Positions 25,212-34,034 of a stretch of 64,000 nt of DNA are shown here, in pieces. The first letter of the stretch is position 1. Every line of letters begins with the position of its first letter. A program made the translations under genes and the position numbers. The notes under the pieces are model-generated. The model was not told where the DNA came from. It did no database searches and saw only the letters and a program-made list of their open reading frames with translations. This stretch comes from Scandinavium sp036271055 (lineage in GTDB: Bacteria > Pseudomonadota > Gammaproteobacteria > Enterobacterales > Enterobacteriaceae), in NCBI RefSeq assembly GCF_036271055.1, contig NZ_DATBBJ010000080.1:38297-102296 (forward strand), in the 5' to 3' direction.

Positions 25212-25676
25212 ATGAATTACCACCAGTACTACCCTGTCGATATAGTGAACGGGCCTGGCACGCGCTGCACTCTGTTTGTTTCTGGCTGCGTCCACGAATG
25301 CCCCGGCTGCTATAACAAAAGCACCTGGCGGCTGAATTCCGGCCTGCCGTTTACCCAGGAAATGGCGGATCGCATCATTGCGGATCTCAACGATACGCGC
25401 GTCAAACGCCAGGGAATTTCACTGTCAGGCGGCGACCCGCTGCATCCACAAAACGTGCCGGAAATTCTGAAGCTGATTCAGCGTATTCATGCCGAATGCC
25501 CTGGGAAAGACATTTGGGTCTGGACGGGTTACACACTGGCAGAATTGAATGACGCGCAAAAGGAAGTGGTAGAACTCATCAATGTATTGATTGATGGCAA
25601 GTTTGTGCAGGACTTGAAAGACCCGGCGCTGATCTGGCGCGGTAGCAGTAATCAGGTGGTTCATCACCTGCGTTAA
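25212..25676 (+). CDS. nrdG: Anaerobic ribonucleotide reductase activating protein
   Basis: This 154-residue radical-SAM protein has the CVHECPGC cluster motif (CxxxCxxC, residues about 26-33), binding a 4Fe-4S cluster and SAM, and the GGDPL motif near residue 74. It abstracts hydrogen from the NrdD glycine to form the catalytic radical. It follows nrdD by 200 bases filled with REP and ERIC repeats. The only visible Shine-Dalgarno-like bases (GGGAC) belong to the ERIC end. Confidence 0.97.
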   Translation: MNYHQYYPVDIVNGPGTRCTLFVSGCVHECPGCYNKSTWRLNSGLPFTQEMADRIIADLNDTRVKRQGISLSGGDPLHPQNVPEILKLIQRIHAECPGKDIWVWTGYTLAELNDAQKEVVELINVLIDGKFVQDLKDPALIWRGSSNQVVHHLR

Positions 25677-25679
25677 GTC

Positions 25680-25709
25680 TCAGGCGGAAACCCCTTCCGC
25701 CTGACTTTT
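25680..25709. terminator. Intrinsic terminator after nrdG
   Basis: TCAGGCGGAA and TTCCGCCTGA form a 10-bp stem with a five-base loop, followed by CTTTT. It lies between nrdG and the end of the convergent BglG-type regulator and may serve both. Confidence 0.9.
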
Positions 25710-27618
25710 AAAACCGACTCACACACTCCATCGCCACAGTTTTAAATTCACTAAAGTCCTTACAACCACACAGCCGTGTCATCGCCCGTTCGCGCAGGAA
25801 CGTCACGAAAATATCGTAAATCGCCATCGCTTCTTCGTACTCACTTTTGCTGATCGCCAGCAGGAAAATCACGTGCGCGGTTTCATCGCCCCAGGCAATG
25901 CCTTGCGGAGCCAACACCGTGTAGACCACCGTTTTCTTCGCCAGCAGACCCAGGGAGTGAGGCAACGCAATTCCGTCGCCGAGCATTGTGCTGACAATCG
26001 CTTCACGTTCGACCACGGACCCCACAAACTCACTATCGACAAAGCCTTCTTCACGGAGTTGATCGCACAACTCGGCAAACAGCGTGTGCTGATCGACAGG
26101 TTCGTTGATAATGCGAAAATGCCGGGCATCGAAGAATTTCTCCAGCATCCACGGCCGAGTTCTGTCCACCAGCACCAGTTTGCCGATTTGTTCCAGCTGA
26201 TAATCCGTTGGGAACGGTGACATGACGACCACTGGCTTATCTTTTTCAGCAATGCGCGCGGTCGAAACCACAAAGTCTTCGCTGATGTTTTCCCGTTGCT
26301 CGTAGTCGCGCAGGGTGATGGTTTCGGTCATTTCCAGTTGCGGGTATTTACGCTGCAACACCGCTTCGATCATGCGCACCATCGCATTCCCGGCGTCGCA
26401 CACCAGCAGCACACGCGGCTGGCGCTGATAACCGATGTTGTAGTGACGCTCCAGCCCGACACCAATGTGCAGCACCAGGAAACCTATTTCGTTTTCGCTG
26501 ATGGTCCACGGCGTGTATTTACTCCAGCCAGACACCGCCGCGAGAGTCATATCCCAGGCCATCGGATAGTGCTGTTTGATGTTATCGAGCAAGGGATTGG
26601 GCAACATTATCTGGTAGCGCACGCGGGTGATCATGGTTTTGATATGCGTCAGCAGGTCTGCGTGCAGTTGCTCATCGTTCAGCAAGTTGTAGTTATAGTG
26701 GCTGTTGATGTACTGCAAAATGTAATTCGCCAACGCTTCACCATCGTCGGCGTTAATCTGGCTGGGCGCGATCTCCTGCACCTGACGGGCGGCGATGTGC
26801 ACACACAGCCAGTTTTCTTCTGAAGCGGCCAGCGTTTTACCTGCCAGTTGCTGAATAGCCGCCGCAACATTACGCGCGGCGTGGCGTACATTTTCAGCCA
26901 CATCATCGGCCGTAAAGTCTGGCAGCGGATACCCTTCGCTGACACGGCGCACCGCCACGGCACAATACAGACGCACAAACAGCTCGCCCTCATCCGTCAG
27001 ACGAATATGCCAGCGGTTGAAGACTTCCTGCATCACTACCGTCAGTTGTTCGGGAACGCCCGCATTCAGCGCTTCTTCGGTCAGCAGCGGATTGGCGCTG
27101 TCCTTTTGCGCCAGTTGCCAGAGCAGGTCGGTGAGACAGGCGCGAATCGACATTTCGCTGCCAAACAATTTCACACCGTGACGCGGTCGGGTTTCCAGCG
27201 TCAGCTGATAACGCGCCAGCCATTCGCGCACTTCCGCCATATCGCCCTGCAACGTTCCGCGGCTGACAAACCATTCATCGGCTAAATCTTCAAGTTTCAG
27301 GGAAAAAGCGGAAGTCAGAAAACGAACCATCAGATAATGCACGCGCTCGCTGCCAGTACGTGGAATACGCAACATACGCGGGCGGGAATCTTGCAGTGAC
27401 TGGAATAACGTTTGATCGTCAACGCGCAACTGATAACCATTGCCACGGCTGAGAATAAATTGTGCACCATGCTGAGCCAGCAATTCATTGAGTGCAGTGA
27501 TATCAGCCCGAACAGTACGCGTGGAAACGGACAACCGCTGGGCGAGTTCATCCTGCGGCAGCGTTTCGTTTTGCAACATTTCAAACAGTTGCGCTAAGCG
27601 TTGATTCGGGAATCGCAC
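25708..27618 (-). CDS. BglG/MtlR-type PRD transcriptional regulator
   Basis: This 636-residue regulator has, in order, an N-terminal helix-turn-helix (QDELAQRLSVSTRTVRADI, about residues 22-40), a second winged helix (LADEWFVSRGTLQGDM), two PRD domains (about 190-400) with conserved histidines as in CVHIAARQ and LVLHIGVG, an EIIB-like domain beginning LLVCDAGNAMV, and a C-terminal EIIA domain with GIALPHS. PTS phosphorylation of the histidines tunes such activators. GTG 27618 with AGAGGA upstream is the start. It closes the DUF4310-4312 cluster and presumably controls it, although no PTS permease lies in that cluster. Confidence 0.88.
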   Translation of the reverse strand: MRFPNQRLAQLFEMLQNETLPQDELAQRLSVSTRTVRADITALNELLAQHGAQFILSRGNGYQLRVDDQTLFQSLQDSRPRMLRIPRTGSERVHYLMVRFLTSAFSLKLEDLADEWFVSRGTLQGDMAEVREWLARYQLTLETRPRHGVKLFGSEMSIRACLTDLLWQLAQKDSANPLLTEEALNAGVPEQLTVVMQEVFNRWHIRLTDEGELFVRLYCAVAVRRVSEGYPLPDFTADDVAENVRHAARNVAAAIQQLAGKTLAASEENWLCVHIAARQVQEIAPSQINADDGEALANYILQYINSHYNYNLLNDEQLHADLLTHIKTMITRVRYQIMLPNPLLDNIKQHYPMAWDMTLAAVSGWSKYTPWTISENEIGFLVLHIGVGLERHYNIGYQRQPRVLLVCDAGNAMVRMIEAVLQRKYPQLEMTETITLRDYEQRENISEDFVVSTARIAEKDKPVVVMSPFPTDYQLEQIGKLVLVDRTRPWMLEKFFDARHFRIINEPVDQHTLFAELCDQLREEGFVDSEFVGSVVEREAIVSTMLGDGIALPHSLGLLAKKTVVYTVLAPQGIAWGDETAHVIFLLAISKSEYEEAMAIYDIFVTFLRERAMTRLCGCKDFSEFKTVAMECVSRF

Positions 27619-27665
27619 TCCGGTGTCCTCTTTTCGAAACGGGCGCTTTACGCCCGTAGTTCTGC

Positions 27666-28817
27666 TTATGATTGGGGTGTTATCACCATCTGCGACGGGC
27701 TTCCCACGGCGGTATAGCCCGGCTCAAAGGTCAATTTTCCGCTCTGCGGGGCGACCTTAAAGCGCGTGATGTTGTCGCTCCGCTGGTTCATGACATACAA
27801 CCACTGGCCTTTCGGATCGAGCGTAACGGTGCGCGGATAATCGCCACGCGTCCAAACATCATCCTGATGAATCAATTCACCGTCGGCGGATACCGTAAAG
27901 TGTGCGACGCTGTTATGCAAACGATTGGCGACATAGAGCTGTTTTCCATCGTGGCTCAGCACCAATCCGGCAGCAAAGTTGGTGCCTTTGTACTCTTTTG
28001 GCAACGACGACACGGTTTTCCCTTCGGTCAGGGTGCCTTTGGTTTTATCGAGGCGATAATGGGTCAGCGTCGAGGCTTCTTCATTGATCAACCAGAGCCC
28101 ATCCCCTTTCGGCGTGAAGACAAAGTGACGCGGGCCAGCGCCTTTTGACGAGGCGTCAATAAACGGCGGCGTGTTTGGCGTCAGCTTGCCTGTCGCGTCA
28201 TCCAGTTGATATTGATAGATTCGGTCCAGACCCAGATCGGTCGAGAACACGTATTTTCCCTGAAGGTCGGCGGCGATCATGTGCGCATGTGGCCCATTGT
28301 GATCGCTTGCAGCAAAACTGCCGTCCACCGCCGCTTCCGGCTTAATCGCCCCCGCCGGGCCTTCATCCTGATGGGTATCTGTTGCCTCACCCAAACTGCC
28401 GTCATCCTTCACCGGCAAAACCGCGATCGTGCCACTCACGTAGTTCGCCACCAGCAGATGCCGACCGTTCGGCGTCAGCGATAAATACACCGGTCCCGCA
28501 CCACCAGATGAAACCTGATTCAGCTCGGTCAGGCTGCCATCAGCGCCAATTTTCAACGCCTGAACCAGTCCTTTATCCGCTTCGCTGGCGACATACAGCG
28601 TTTTGCCGTCATGAGAAGCGGTTAACTGCGCGGCATTAGGCAGTGAACTCACCAACGTTTTATCGCGCAAATCGCCGGTCGTTGGGTCGACTGTAAAACG
28701 GTACAGACCTTCGCCATTCGGGTTATAGGTGCCGACCCAGGCAAATTGCGCCTGTGCATTGGCGGCGGTAGCAAGCAGTGAGAATGAAGCGACAAGCAGA
28801 TGACGTGCAGACAGCAT
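27666..28817 (-). CDS. Secreted lactonase-family beta-propeller protein
   Basis: This 383-residue protein has a clear signal peptide (MLSARHLLVASFSLLATAANA) and a seven-bladed propeller of the 6-phosphogluconolactonase/muconate-cycloisomerase-like family, with repeated blades such as SHDGKTLYVA, TPNGRHLLVANY and DPKGQWLYVMN. Classical Pgl is cytoplasmic; the signal peptide places this one in the periplasm. It may open an aldonolactone before uptake. AAGGAG precedes the chosen start. The gene lies between the DgaF-like aldolase and the regulator in the same orientation. Confidence 0.82.
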   Translation of the reverse strand: MLSARHLLVASFSLLATAANAQAQFAWVGTYNPNGEGLYRFTVDPTTGDLRDKTLVSSLPNAAQLTASHDGKTLYVASEADKGLVQALKIGADGSLTELNQVSSGGAGPVYLSLTPNGRHLLVANYVSGTIAVLPVKDDGSLGEATDTHQDEGPAGAIKPEAAVDGSFAASDHNGPHAHMIAADLQGKYVFSTDLGLDRIYQYQLDDATGKLTPNTPPFIDASSKGAGPRHFVFTPKGDGLWLINEEASTLTHYRLDKTKGTLTEGKTVSSLPKEYKGTNFAAGLVLSHDGKQLYVANRLHNSVAHFTVSADGELIHQDDVWTRGDYPRTVTLDPKGQWLYVMNQRSDNITRFKVAPQSGKLTFEPGYTAVGSPSQMVITPQS

Positions 28818-28867
28818 GGGAACTCCTTGACGGTCAGTGGGTGAAGGAAGCGGGAGAGCAGCACAAC

Positions 28868-28905
28868 GATCAAAACCCCCGCCCGGCAGGGAGAGGGTTT
28901 TGATC
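28868..28905 (-). other. Intercistronic hairpin between aldolase and lactonase genes
   Basis: GATCAAAACCC (28868-28878) and GGGTTTTGATC (28895-28905) are perfect 11-bp arms. No T-run follows on the minus strand, so it may be an RNA-stabilising or partial-termination element lowering expression of the downstream genes. Confidence 0.6.
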
Positions 28906-28914
28906 AGGGTAAAA

Positions 28915-29655
28915 TTACCCAACCAGCTTTTTGGTCATCTCCAGCAGCGTGCGAACATCCGCAGGGCGAGTGTTGCCGCTGTCTTTGTCGATGATCGAAC
29001 TGTAAATATGAGGGATCACTTTTTTCACGCCCGCATCGAGGGCGATCTTCAGGATTTCGCTGTAGTTTTCCAGATCGATACCACCGGTCGGCTCCAGCCA
29101 GAAATCATGACGGGCACAGGCTTCCGCTACTGCCTGATATTCGTCGCGGCATTTCAGGCCGCCCATTGGGAAGTATTTGATTGAGCTACAGCCCAGGTCT
29201 TTCAACAGCGCGATGGCGGTGTCCACCGGCACGATGCCGTCCTGCTCTTTGCTGCTCAGCGGGCCAGTGGAAATTTTGACCATACCCGGCGTGCCGGTTG
29301 GCGACACCAGACCATTGACCACGGTTTCATTCTGACCGAGCAACGCACGGCTGGTCGCCACACCAGTAAACACCTGGTTGACGTGCTGCGGCTGCACTTC
29401 ACGGGAAATCAGGCTCACCATTTCAGACTGGTTCGGGTCACCCGCGCCCAGACCGACAGACAGCGCGTTATCAATCAGCGCCGCGTATTCACGCATATCG
29501 GCCACGGCAGTCGCTACGTCCGGATAATTTTTGGAGAGCACACCCACCAGCACGTGACCTTCTGCGGCTTCGTACACGTCTTTAGCGTTCGCTTTCGATC
29601 CGGCCAGAACATTCAAACAGACACGGTCACGGTAAAAATTCGGGGTCAGTTTCAT
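28915..29655 (-). CDS. DgaF-like 2-dehydro-3-deoxy-6-phosphogluconate aldolase family protein
   Basis: This 246-residue TIM-barrel protein belongs to the KDGP aldolase family that includes DgaF and EF_0839. The likely Schiff-base lysine is in SSIKYFPMGG, and FWLEPTGGIDLENY forms a phosphate-binding segment. It should split a 2-keto-3-deoxy-6-phospho sugar acid into pyruvate and glyceraldehyde 3-phosphate. It overlaps the DgaE-like gene by 4 bases, so the lyase product is probably its substrate. In the Salmonella dga system the same pair degrades glucosaminate 6-phosphate. Confidence 0.85.
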   Translation of the reverse strand: MKLTPNFYRDRVCLNVLAGSKANAKDVYEAAEGHVLVGVLSKNYPDVATAVADMREYAALIDNALSVGLGAGDPNQSEMVSLISREVQPQHVNQVFTGVATSRALLGQNETVVNGLVSPTGTPGMVKISTGPLSSKEQDGIVPVDTAIALLKDLGCSSIKYFPMGGLKCRDEYQAVAEACARHDFWLEPTGGIDLENYSEILKIALDAGVKKVIPHIYSSIIDKDSGNTRPADVRTLLEMTKKLVG

Positions 29656-30770
29656 GCTTGCTTCTCCTTGTTTAGCACTTCCGCGATGCGGCTTGCTACG
29701 ATCTCCAATTGTTGCGCGCTAACACTGCGCACATCCGCTTCAATGATGCCTTCGTTAGCTTTGTAGCCACGGAAATAGATGGCGTATTCGCCTTTTTTCA
29801 GCTCAGCCACCAGCTCGCCGGTCGCAATGCGGGTCACGGCTTCATCAAACTTAATTTCGGTACGGGCGATATCACGGCCCGCCGCATCCCAAACGACGCG
29901 GGACGTCACGCCGTTCAATGCATTCAGCGCGTTGATAAATGGCGTCATTTTTTCCACCATCTGCGCGCCGCTCTCTTTCTCAGCCGTCAGGTAGTGTTCA
30001 ATGGCGCAGGTCAGGCCGAGAATGCCTTCTTTACCGACTTTCATCGCGCGGCCAATGCCTGCAGTCTGGCGTTTTACCCATTCAACATACTGAGTTTTAC
30101 CGATAACCAGACCGCTGGTTGGCCCTTCAATCGCCTTCGCGCCGCTGTAAATCACGAGATCTGCACCGGCACGGTAGTAACACTGCAAATCTTCTTCTGC
30201 CGCCGCATCAACAATCAGTGGCAGGTTGTGTTTACGCGCCACTACCACCGCCTGCTCGACGCTGAGCATGCTTTTCTGCACGCAGTGGTGAGATTTGATG
30301 TACAGAATGGCAGCGGTACGCGGGGAAATCGCCGCCGCAAGCTGATCGGCCGAACATTCGTTGGCATAGCCCGCTTCAACCATTTTGCCGCCGCCGAGGG
30401 CGATCATCGTGGCAACTGGCGCGCCAAAGTTGACGTTGTGGCCGCGTGGCAACACGATTTCATTGTTCTCAATCGTGGTGCTGTGCAGGTTTTCCAGCAG
30501 CCAATCGCTGTCTTTCACCAGCACGCCAGCAATCGACTGAGCAATCCCGGCAGATGCACAGGAGACAACCGTTGCGCCTTCTACATCCAGCAGTTTTGCG
30601 ATGTACTCGCCGGTTTTATTGACCAGGTCTTTCATTTCGAAATAGTGATTCATGCCGGTCAACACCGCTTCAACCACTTCCGGGCGCGGAGTCGACACAC
30701 CCAGCGCCGTCATGCGACCAGAGGCGTTAATCACTTGTTTCAGATTATATTTCTCATAAATCGAAGTCAT
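29652..30770 (-). CDS. DgaE-like PLP-dependent ammonia lyase
   Basis: This 372-residue protein is a SelA/DgaE-type PLP enzyme. The probable PLP lysine is Lys 212 in YSGAKAIEG, and VDAAAEED near 188-195 supplies the cofactor-contacting aspartate. DgaE removes ammonia from D-glucosaminate 6-phosphate to give the keto-deoxy acid cleaved by DgaF. ATG 30770 with AGGGAG upstream is chosen over an in-frame GTG three codons earlier. It overlaps the amidohydrolase gene by 17 bases and the aldolase gene by 4, so the three enzymes are made together. Confidence 0.87.
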   Translation of the reverse strand: MTSIYEKYNLKQVINASGRMTALGVSTPRPEVVEAVLTGMNHYFEMKDLVNKTGEYIAKLLDVEGATVVSCASAGIAQSIAGVLVKDSDWLLENLHSTTIENNEIVLPRGHNVNFGAPVATMIALGGGKMVEAGYANECSADQLAAAISPRTAAILYIKSHHCVQKSMLSVEQAVVVARKHNLPLIVDAAAEEDLQCYYRAGADLVIYSGAKAIEGPTSGLVIGKTQYVEWVKRQTAGIGRAMKVGKEGILGLTCAIEHYLTAEKESGAQMVEKMTPFINALNALNGVTSRVVWDAAGRDIARTEIKFDEAVTRIATGELVAELKKGEYAIYFRGYKANEGIIEADVRSVSAQQLEIVASRIAEVLNKEKQA

Positions 30771-31887
30771 GTTCTGCACTCCCTTGTTCGGTCATATAGC
30801 CTTTGCCTGCGCGAATGGCGGCCAGTGGCACCAGATCCAAATCCGCCTGCAAGACATTGTTTTCGGCATCCACCAGCGTGACTGGCTGGCGTTTCAGGGT
30901 AAATACGGTGAGGTCAGCATCAAAACCAACCGCCAGATGGCCTTTCTGCTTGAGACGAATCGCCTCGGCGGCGTTGGCGGTGACGCAGTTGATGACCTGT
31001 GGCAACGACATGCCAATGGCGAGGAATTTCGCCATTACACAAGCCAGCGAATGCACCGGGCCGTTGATGCGGTTGCGGCAATAGATATCAGAGCTGATGG
31101 TGTGCGGCAGAATGCCCATCGAAATCGCCTGTTTCGCGACGTCGAAACTGAAGCTGGCAGTTCCATGGCCCACATCAAGCTTAATGCCGCGTTTTAACGC
31201 GCCAGAAACGGACGCTCGCAGCTCGCCTGATGGTGTCAAAATGCGGTTCGGTTTGCCGTTATAGCAGTGGGTAATAATGTCGCCGGACGTCAGCAGTTCG
31301 GTGATTTCATCGAGATTCGGCGGGTTGTTGCCGATATGCACCATCAATGGCAAATCACCGTTGGCCTTCTGAATTTCTTTGGCTTTTTCCAGCGGCGTGA
31401 TGCCGTTTTCACCGACAACACTGCTGCTCATGCGGGCTTTGAGGCCGACGATGAAATCAGGATGACGCTTGATAGCCGCCGTTGCGGCTTCCGCGTCAAT
31501 GTTCGCCATGTTGGCCAGTTCGTTCTGCGCAATCAGGCCGACGCGGGAGATATTAAGCAACGCGTACACGTCGGTGGCGCATGGACGGGTCAGTTCGTAG
31601 AACGTGTCCACATCATCGGCACCGGTACTGCCCGCATCGATGACGGTGGTGACGCCAGTGGCGACACCGACGCTGTCCGGCTGGTCATTATAAATCGGCG
31701 ATTTCGGGTAGCAGTGAACGTGTAAATCAATCCAGCCCGCGCTGACGTAATGCTCGCCGTTGAGGGAGACGACTTTCGTCGCCTCTGCGTTAATGTCGCC
31801 CAGCGCGGCAATTTTACCGTCCTGGATGGCGATATCCGTTACCGTATCGTCAACCAGGCGTGCACGCTTAAGCAGTAAATCAAACAT
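30754..31887 (-). CDS. Amidohydrolase/deacetylase-family metal hydrolase
   Basis: This 377-residue TIM-barrel metalloenzyme has metal ligands H56 and H58 (DLHVH), the bridging carboxylated Lys 150 (GLKARMS), H184 (VHIGN), H207 (THCYNG) and D267 (SSDIYC). It belongs to the EF_0837-like amidohydrolases. With a DgaE-like lyase downstream, the simplest role is to remove an acyl or amide group and free the amino group before elimination. It follows the DUF4310 gene by 18 bases. Confidence 0.85.
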   Translation of the reverse strand: MFDLLLKRARLVDDTVTDIAIQDGKIAALGDINAEATKVVSLNGEHYVSAGWIDLHVHCYPKSPIYNDQPDSVGVATGVTTVIDAGSTGADDVDTFYELTRPCATDVYALLNISRVGLIAQNELANMANIDAEAATAAIKRHPDFIVGLKARMSSSVVGENGITPLEKAKEIQKANGDLPLMVHIGNNPPNLDEITELLTSGDIITHCYNGKPNRILTPSGELRASVSGALKRGIKLDVGHGTASFSFDVAKQAISMGILPHTISSDIYCRNRINGPVHSLACVMAKFLAIGMSLPQVINCVTANAAEAIRLKQKGHLAVGFDADLTVFTLKRQPVTLVDAENNVLQADLDLVPLAAIRAGKGYMTEQGSAEHDFDL

Positions 31888-31905
31888 CGCTTTCTCCTTG
31901 CAGAC

Positions 31906-32550
31906 TTAACCGATAGCCACCGGGAAGATGGAACCGAGGATCATCGCGCCGAGGATGGCCCCGCCAGTGATCGGTTTCTGCCAGATATAGAACAGTAACG
32001 CGCCGAGCAGAGAACCAATCCCGATAGGAATGGAAGCCGTCATCGCGCTTAAGATAATCAAAGGACCGAGGAATCGGCCAGAGGCGTTACCCGCGCCCAT
32101 CATCACATCTGCACCGTAGGTAGAGTTGCTCTGATTGACGGTGAATTTACGCGCCAGAATGATGATGTAGCCCACTGCCAGCCCTAAAATCAGGCCCGTT
32201 GCCAGTGATGCGGCGAAGTTAGCAACCGGGAAGACAATGCCTGCGCCCAACAACAATGCCGGAACGCCAAGACCAATACCGGTCTGGATTGCGCCACCGA
32301 TATCCAGGATCCCCACCAGAGAACCTTCAATGATGCGGGCAAACAGGAAGCTCGCGCCAAACGCAGCGACTGCGCCGTATACGCCGGTATCAATACCGGA
32401 TTTCAGCATCGCGACGAAGGCCACTTCGTTGAAAGCACCGATGCCGTACAAGTAGTACATGTGTGTCCCGGCGAATACGCCGGAAGAAAGCAGGCCGACA
32501 AAGATCGGGAATGACCAGTCCGCGTACCAAAAACCTTTATTCTGTTCCAT
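31906..32550 (-). CDS. DUF4310-family membrane protein
   Basis: This 214-residue hydrophobic protein has roughly six membrane segments and glycine-rich loops (for example GILDIGGAIQTGIGLG and GADVMMGAGNASGRFLG). It is recognised as the DUF4310 family, always found with DUF4311, DUF4312 and SFCGS partners. With the DUF4311 protein it is the likely inner-membrane translocator of the cluster. The mechanism is undescribed to my knowledge; it has no IIC or ABC signature. Confidence 0.85.
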   Translation of the reverse strand: MEQNKGFWYADWSFPIFVGLLSSGVFAGTHMYYLYGIGAFNEVAFVAMLKSGIDTGVYGAVAAFGASFLFARIIEGSLVGILDIGGAIQTGIGLGVPALLLGAGIVFPVANFAASLATGLILGLAVGYIIILARKFTVNQSNSTYGADVMMGAGNASGRFLGPLIILSAMTASIPIGIGSLLGALLFYIWQKPITGGAILGAMILGSIFPVAIG

Positions 32551-32561
32551 GCGTTATCCCC

Positions 32562-33338
32562 TTATTTGCCGCTCATTGAGTTGTGCAGCAGATCCAGCCA
32601 GTTCGGCACGGTCATGTGGAAGGATTCGATCATCTTCATATCGAAGCCGCGGAAGAAGCCACTCAGTACAAACAGCGCGATCACCGCAGCCATCATAATT
32701 TTGGTGACACGGTTCCAACCGGCATCTTCAACGCCTTTACCGATCAGGATGCCCAGTACCAGACCCGGTACGGCGTTACCCATAATCAGCTGTGCTGCGC
32801 CACCAAAAATGGTCGCCCAGAAACCTGATTTCTTACCGGCATCAATCGCCGCCAGCCAGAAGATGACAGGCATGATGATGTTCACCAGCAAGTTCGCCGC
32901 AGGCACCAGCACTTTAACAGCGGTGACCTGTAAGGCTTCCGGCACCGCAGAAGCCGTGGAGTTAAGGAACGCCACCACGATCATGCCGATCAGGCCGCAA
33001 GCCAGCGCCATCTTTTTCGGATCATGCAGGGTTTCTGCCACGTTGCGGTTTTTCATCATCAGCGCTGATGCGCCCCAATGAGGGATGATGCGGTGGTCAA
33101 CGTCCTGCGTGAACGCACCCGCTGCAACGGAAGACGCCCAGGCGTTAAAGAAGAAGCCCAGACCAAAGGAGAAGTGAGAGGCCGGGTCACCTTCGCAGGA
33201 GTTCAACTCGCCCAAAGTACGAAAAGCACCCATCCCTTGCGTGGTGGGTGCATGAAACATGCGTGCAGCGCCAGCACCCACACCGACGCCAACCAGGCCG
33301 CCAATAATGAGTGATTTAAAGAGAATAATCAGGAACAT
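32562..33338 (-). CDS. DUF4311-family membrane protein
   Basis: This 258-residue protein has several membrane spans, beginning with a glycine-rich segment (LIIGGLVGVGVGAGAARMF). The conserved loop NSCEGDPASHFSFGLGFFFN near residues 47-66 contains Cys, acidic and His residues that may bind substrate or metal. It precedes DUF4310 by 11 bases and is probably its transport partner. Function is known only by association with sugar-acid catabolic genes. Confidence 0.85.
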   Translation of the reverse strand: MFLIILFKSLIIGGLVGVGVGAGAARMFHAPTTQGMGAFRTLGELNSCEGDPASHFSFGLGFFFNAWASSVAAGAFTQDVDHRIIPHWGASALMMKNRNVAETLHDPKKMALACGLIGMIVVAFLNSTASAVPEALQVTAVKVLVPAANLLVNIIMPVIFWLAAIDAGKKSGFWATIFGGAAQLIMGNAVPGLVLGILIGKGVEDAGWNRVTKIMMAAVIALFVLSGFFRGFDMKMIESFHMTVPNWLDLLHNSMSGK

Positions 33339-33359
33339 GAGTCTGTCCTTTTCTAATGG

Positions 33360-33659
33360 TTATGTTGTCGTGACGAAATCCACTTTGTCGAGATTTAACG
33401 CGGTCACGTTGACGGTGACATCCAGCTCCACGCTGAACGAGCGTCGCTCCCGGCGCAGAAAGATAAACAGAAACGCTTCTTTCCGGACCGTTTCCTGCGC
33501 ATGAACAACCGCCACGTCCTGTGGTTCGATGCGCAGTAAAATATGCGGTGATGCTTTCATCACCGTACCCTGAACCTGGTTGAGCGCATCGGCAAAGGCA
33601 CGTGCTTTCGCCTCGCCTTTGCCCTTGACCCTCACCGTGGTGGTGAATTGTTCTTTCAT
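33360..33659 (-). CDS. DUF4312-family small soluble protein
   Basis: This 99-residue protein matches the DUF4312 family. It starts MKEQFTTTVRVKGKGEAKA and appears to be an alternating alpha-beta protein with no membrane segment. By analogy with PTS components it could be a cytoplasmic coupling subunit, but no phosphorylation site is evident. It lies 2 bases after the SFCGS gene in the operon. Confidence 0.83.
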   Translation of the reverse strand: MKEQFTTTVRVKGKGEAKARAFADALNQVQGTVMKASPHILLRIEPQDVAVVHAQETVRKEAFLFIFLRRERRSFSVELDVTVNVTALNLDKVDFVTTT

Positions 33660-33661
33660 GC

Positions 33662-34024
33662 TTATGCGCCGTATTTCTTCTGCCAGGCTTGCACCAAACG
33701 CTCGCCCAACTCTTCTTTATCCATAAAGCCGAAGCCCAGTACATTCGCGCCTTCGTTGATGGCCGTTACGCCTTCTTCCACAGAGCGCATGCCGTATTTC
33801 GCTTTATAGCCGTGCTTGGTCTGAGCGGTAATCGCACCCGCACCGCCGCTGCCGCAGAAAGAGATGCCGAACGTTGCATTTTCCGCTTTCATCACGTCGC
33901 CGAGTTTCATGTCAGCCGCGACACCCGGTACCACTACCGCGCGGCCACCGGCCTTTTCCACACCTGCTGCTACTTTCTGACCTTTGCCTAAACGATCGCC
34001 GATTACTACGGTAATTTGTTCCAT
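33662..34024 (-). CDS. Glycine-rich SFCGS-family protein
   Basis: This 120-residue protein carries the family signature SFCGSGGAGA at residues 55-64, with an N-terminal VVIGDRLGKGQ and VVVPGVAADMKLGD pattern resembling a small nucleotide- or phosphate-binding fold. The single cysteine in the glycine loop could be a phosphorylation or ligand site, as in PTS IIB proteins; that is a guess. ATG 34024 follows AAGGAG. Homologues (EF_0830 type) always accompany DUF4310-4312 genes. Confidence 0.85.
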   Translation of the reverse strand: MEQITVVIGDRLGKGQKVAAGVEKAGGRAVVVPGVAADMKLGDVMKAENATFGISFCGSGGAGAITAQTKHGYKAKYGMRSVEEGVTAINEGANVLGFGFMDKEELGERLVQAWQKKYGA

Positions 34025-34034
34025 GTTTTGCTCC

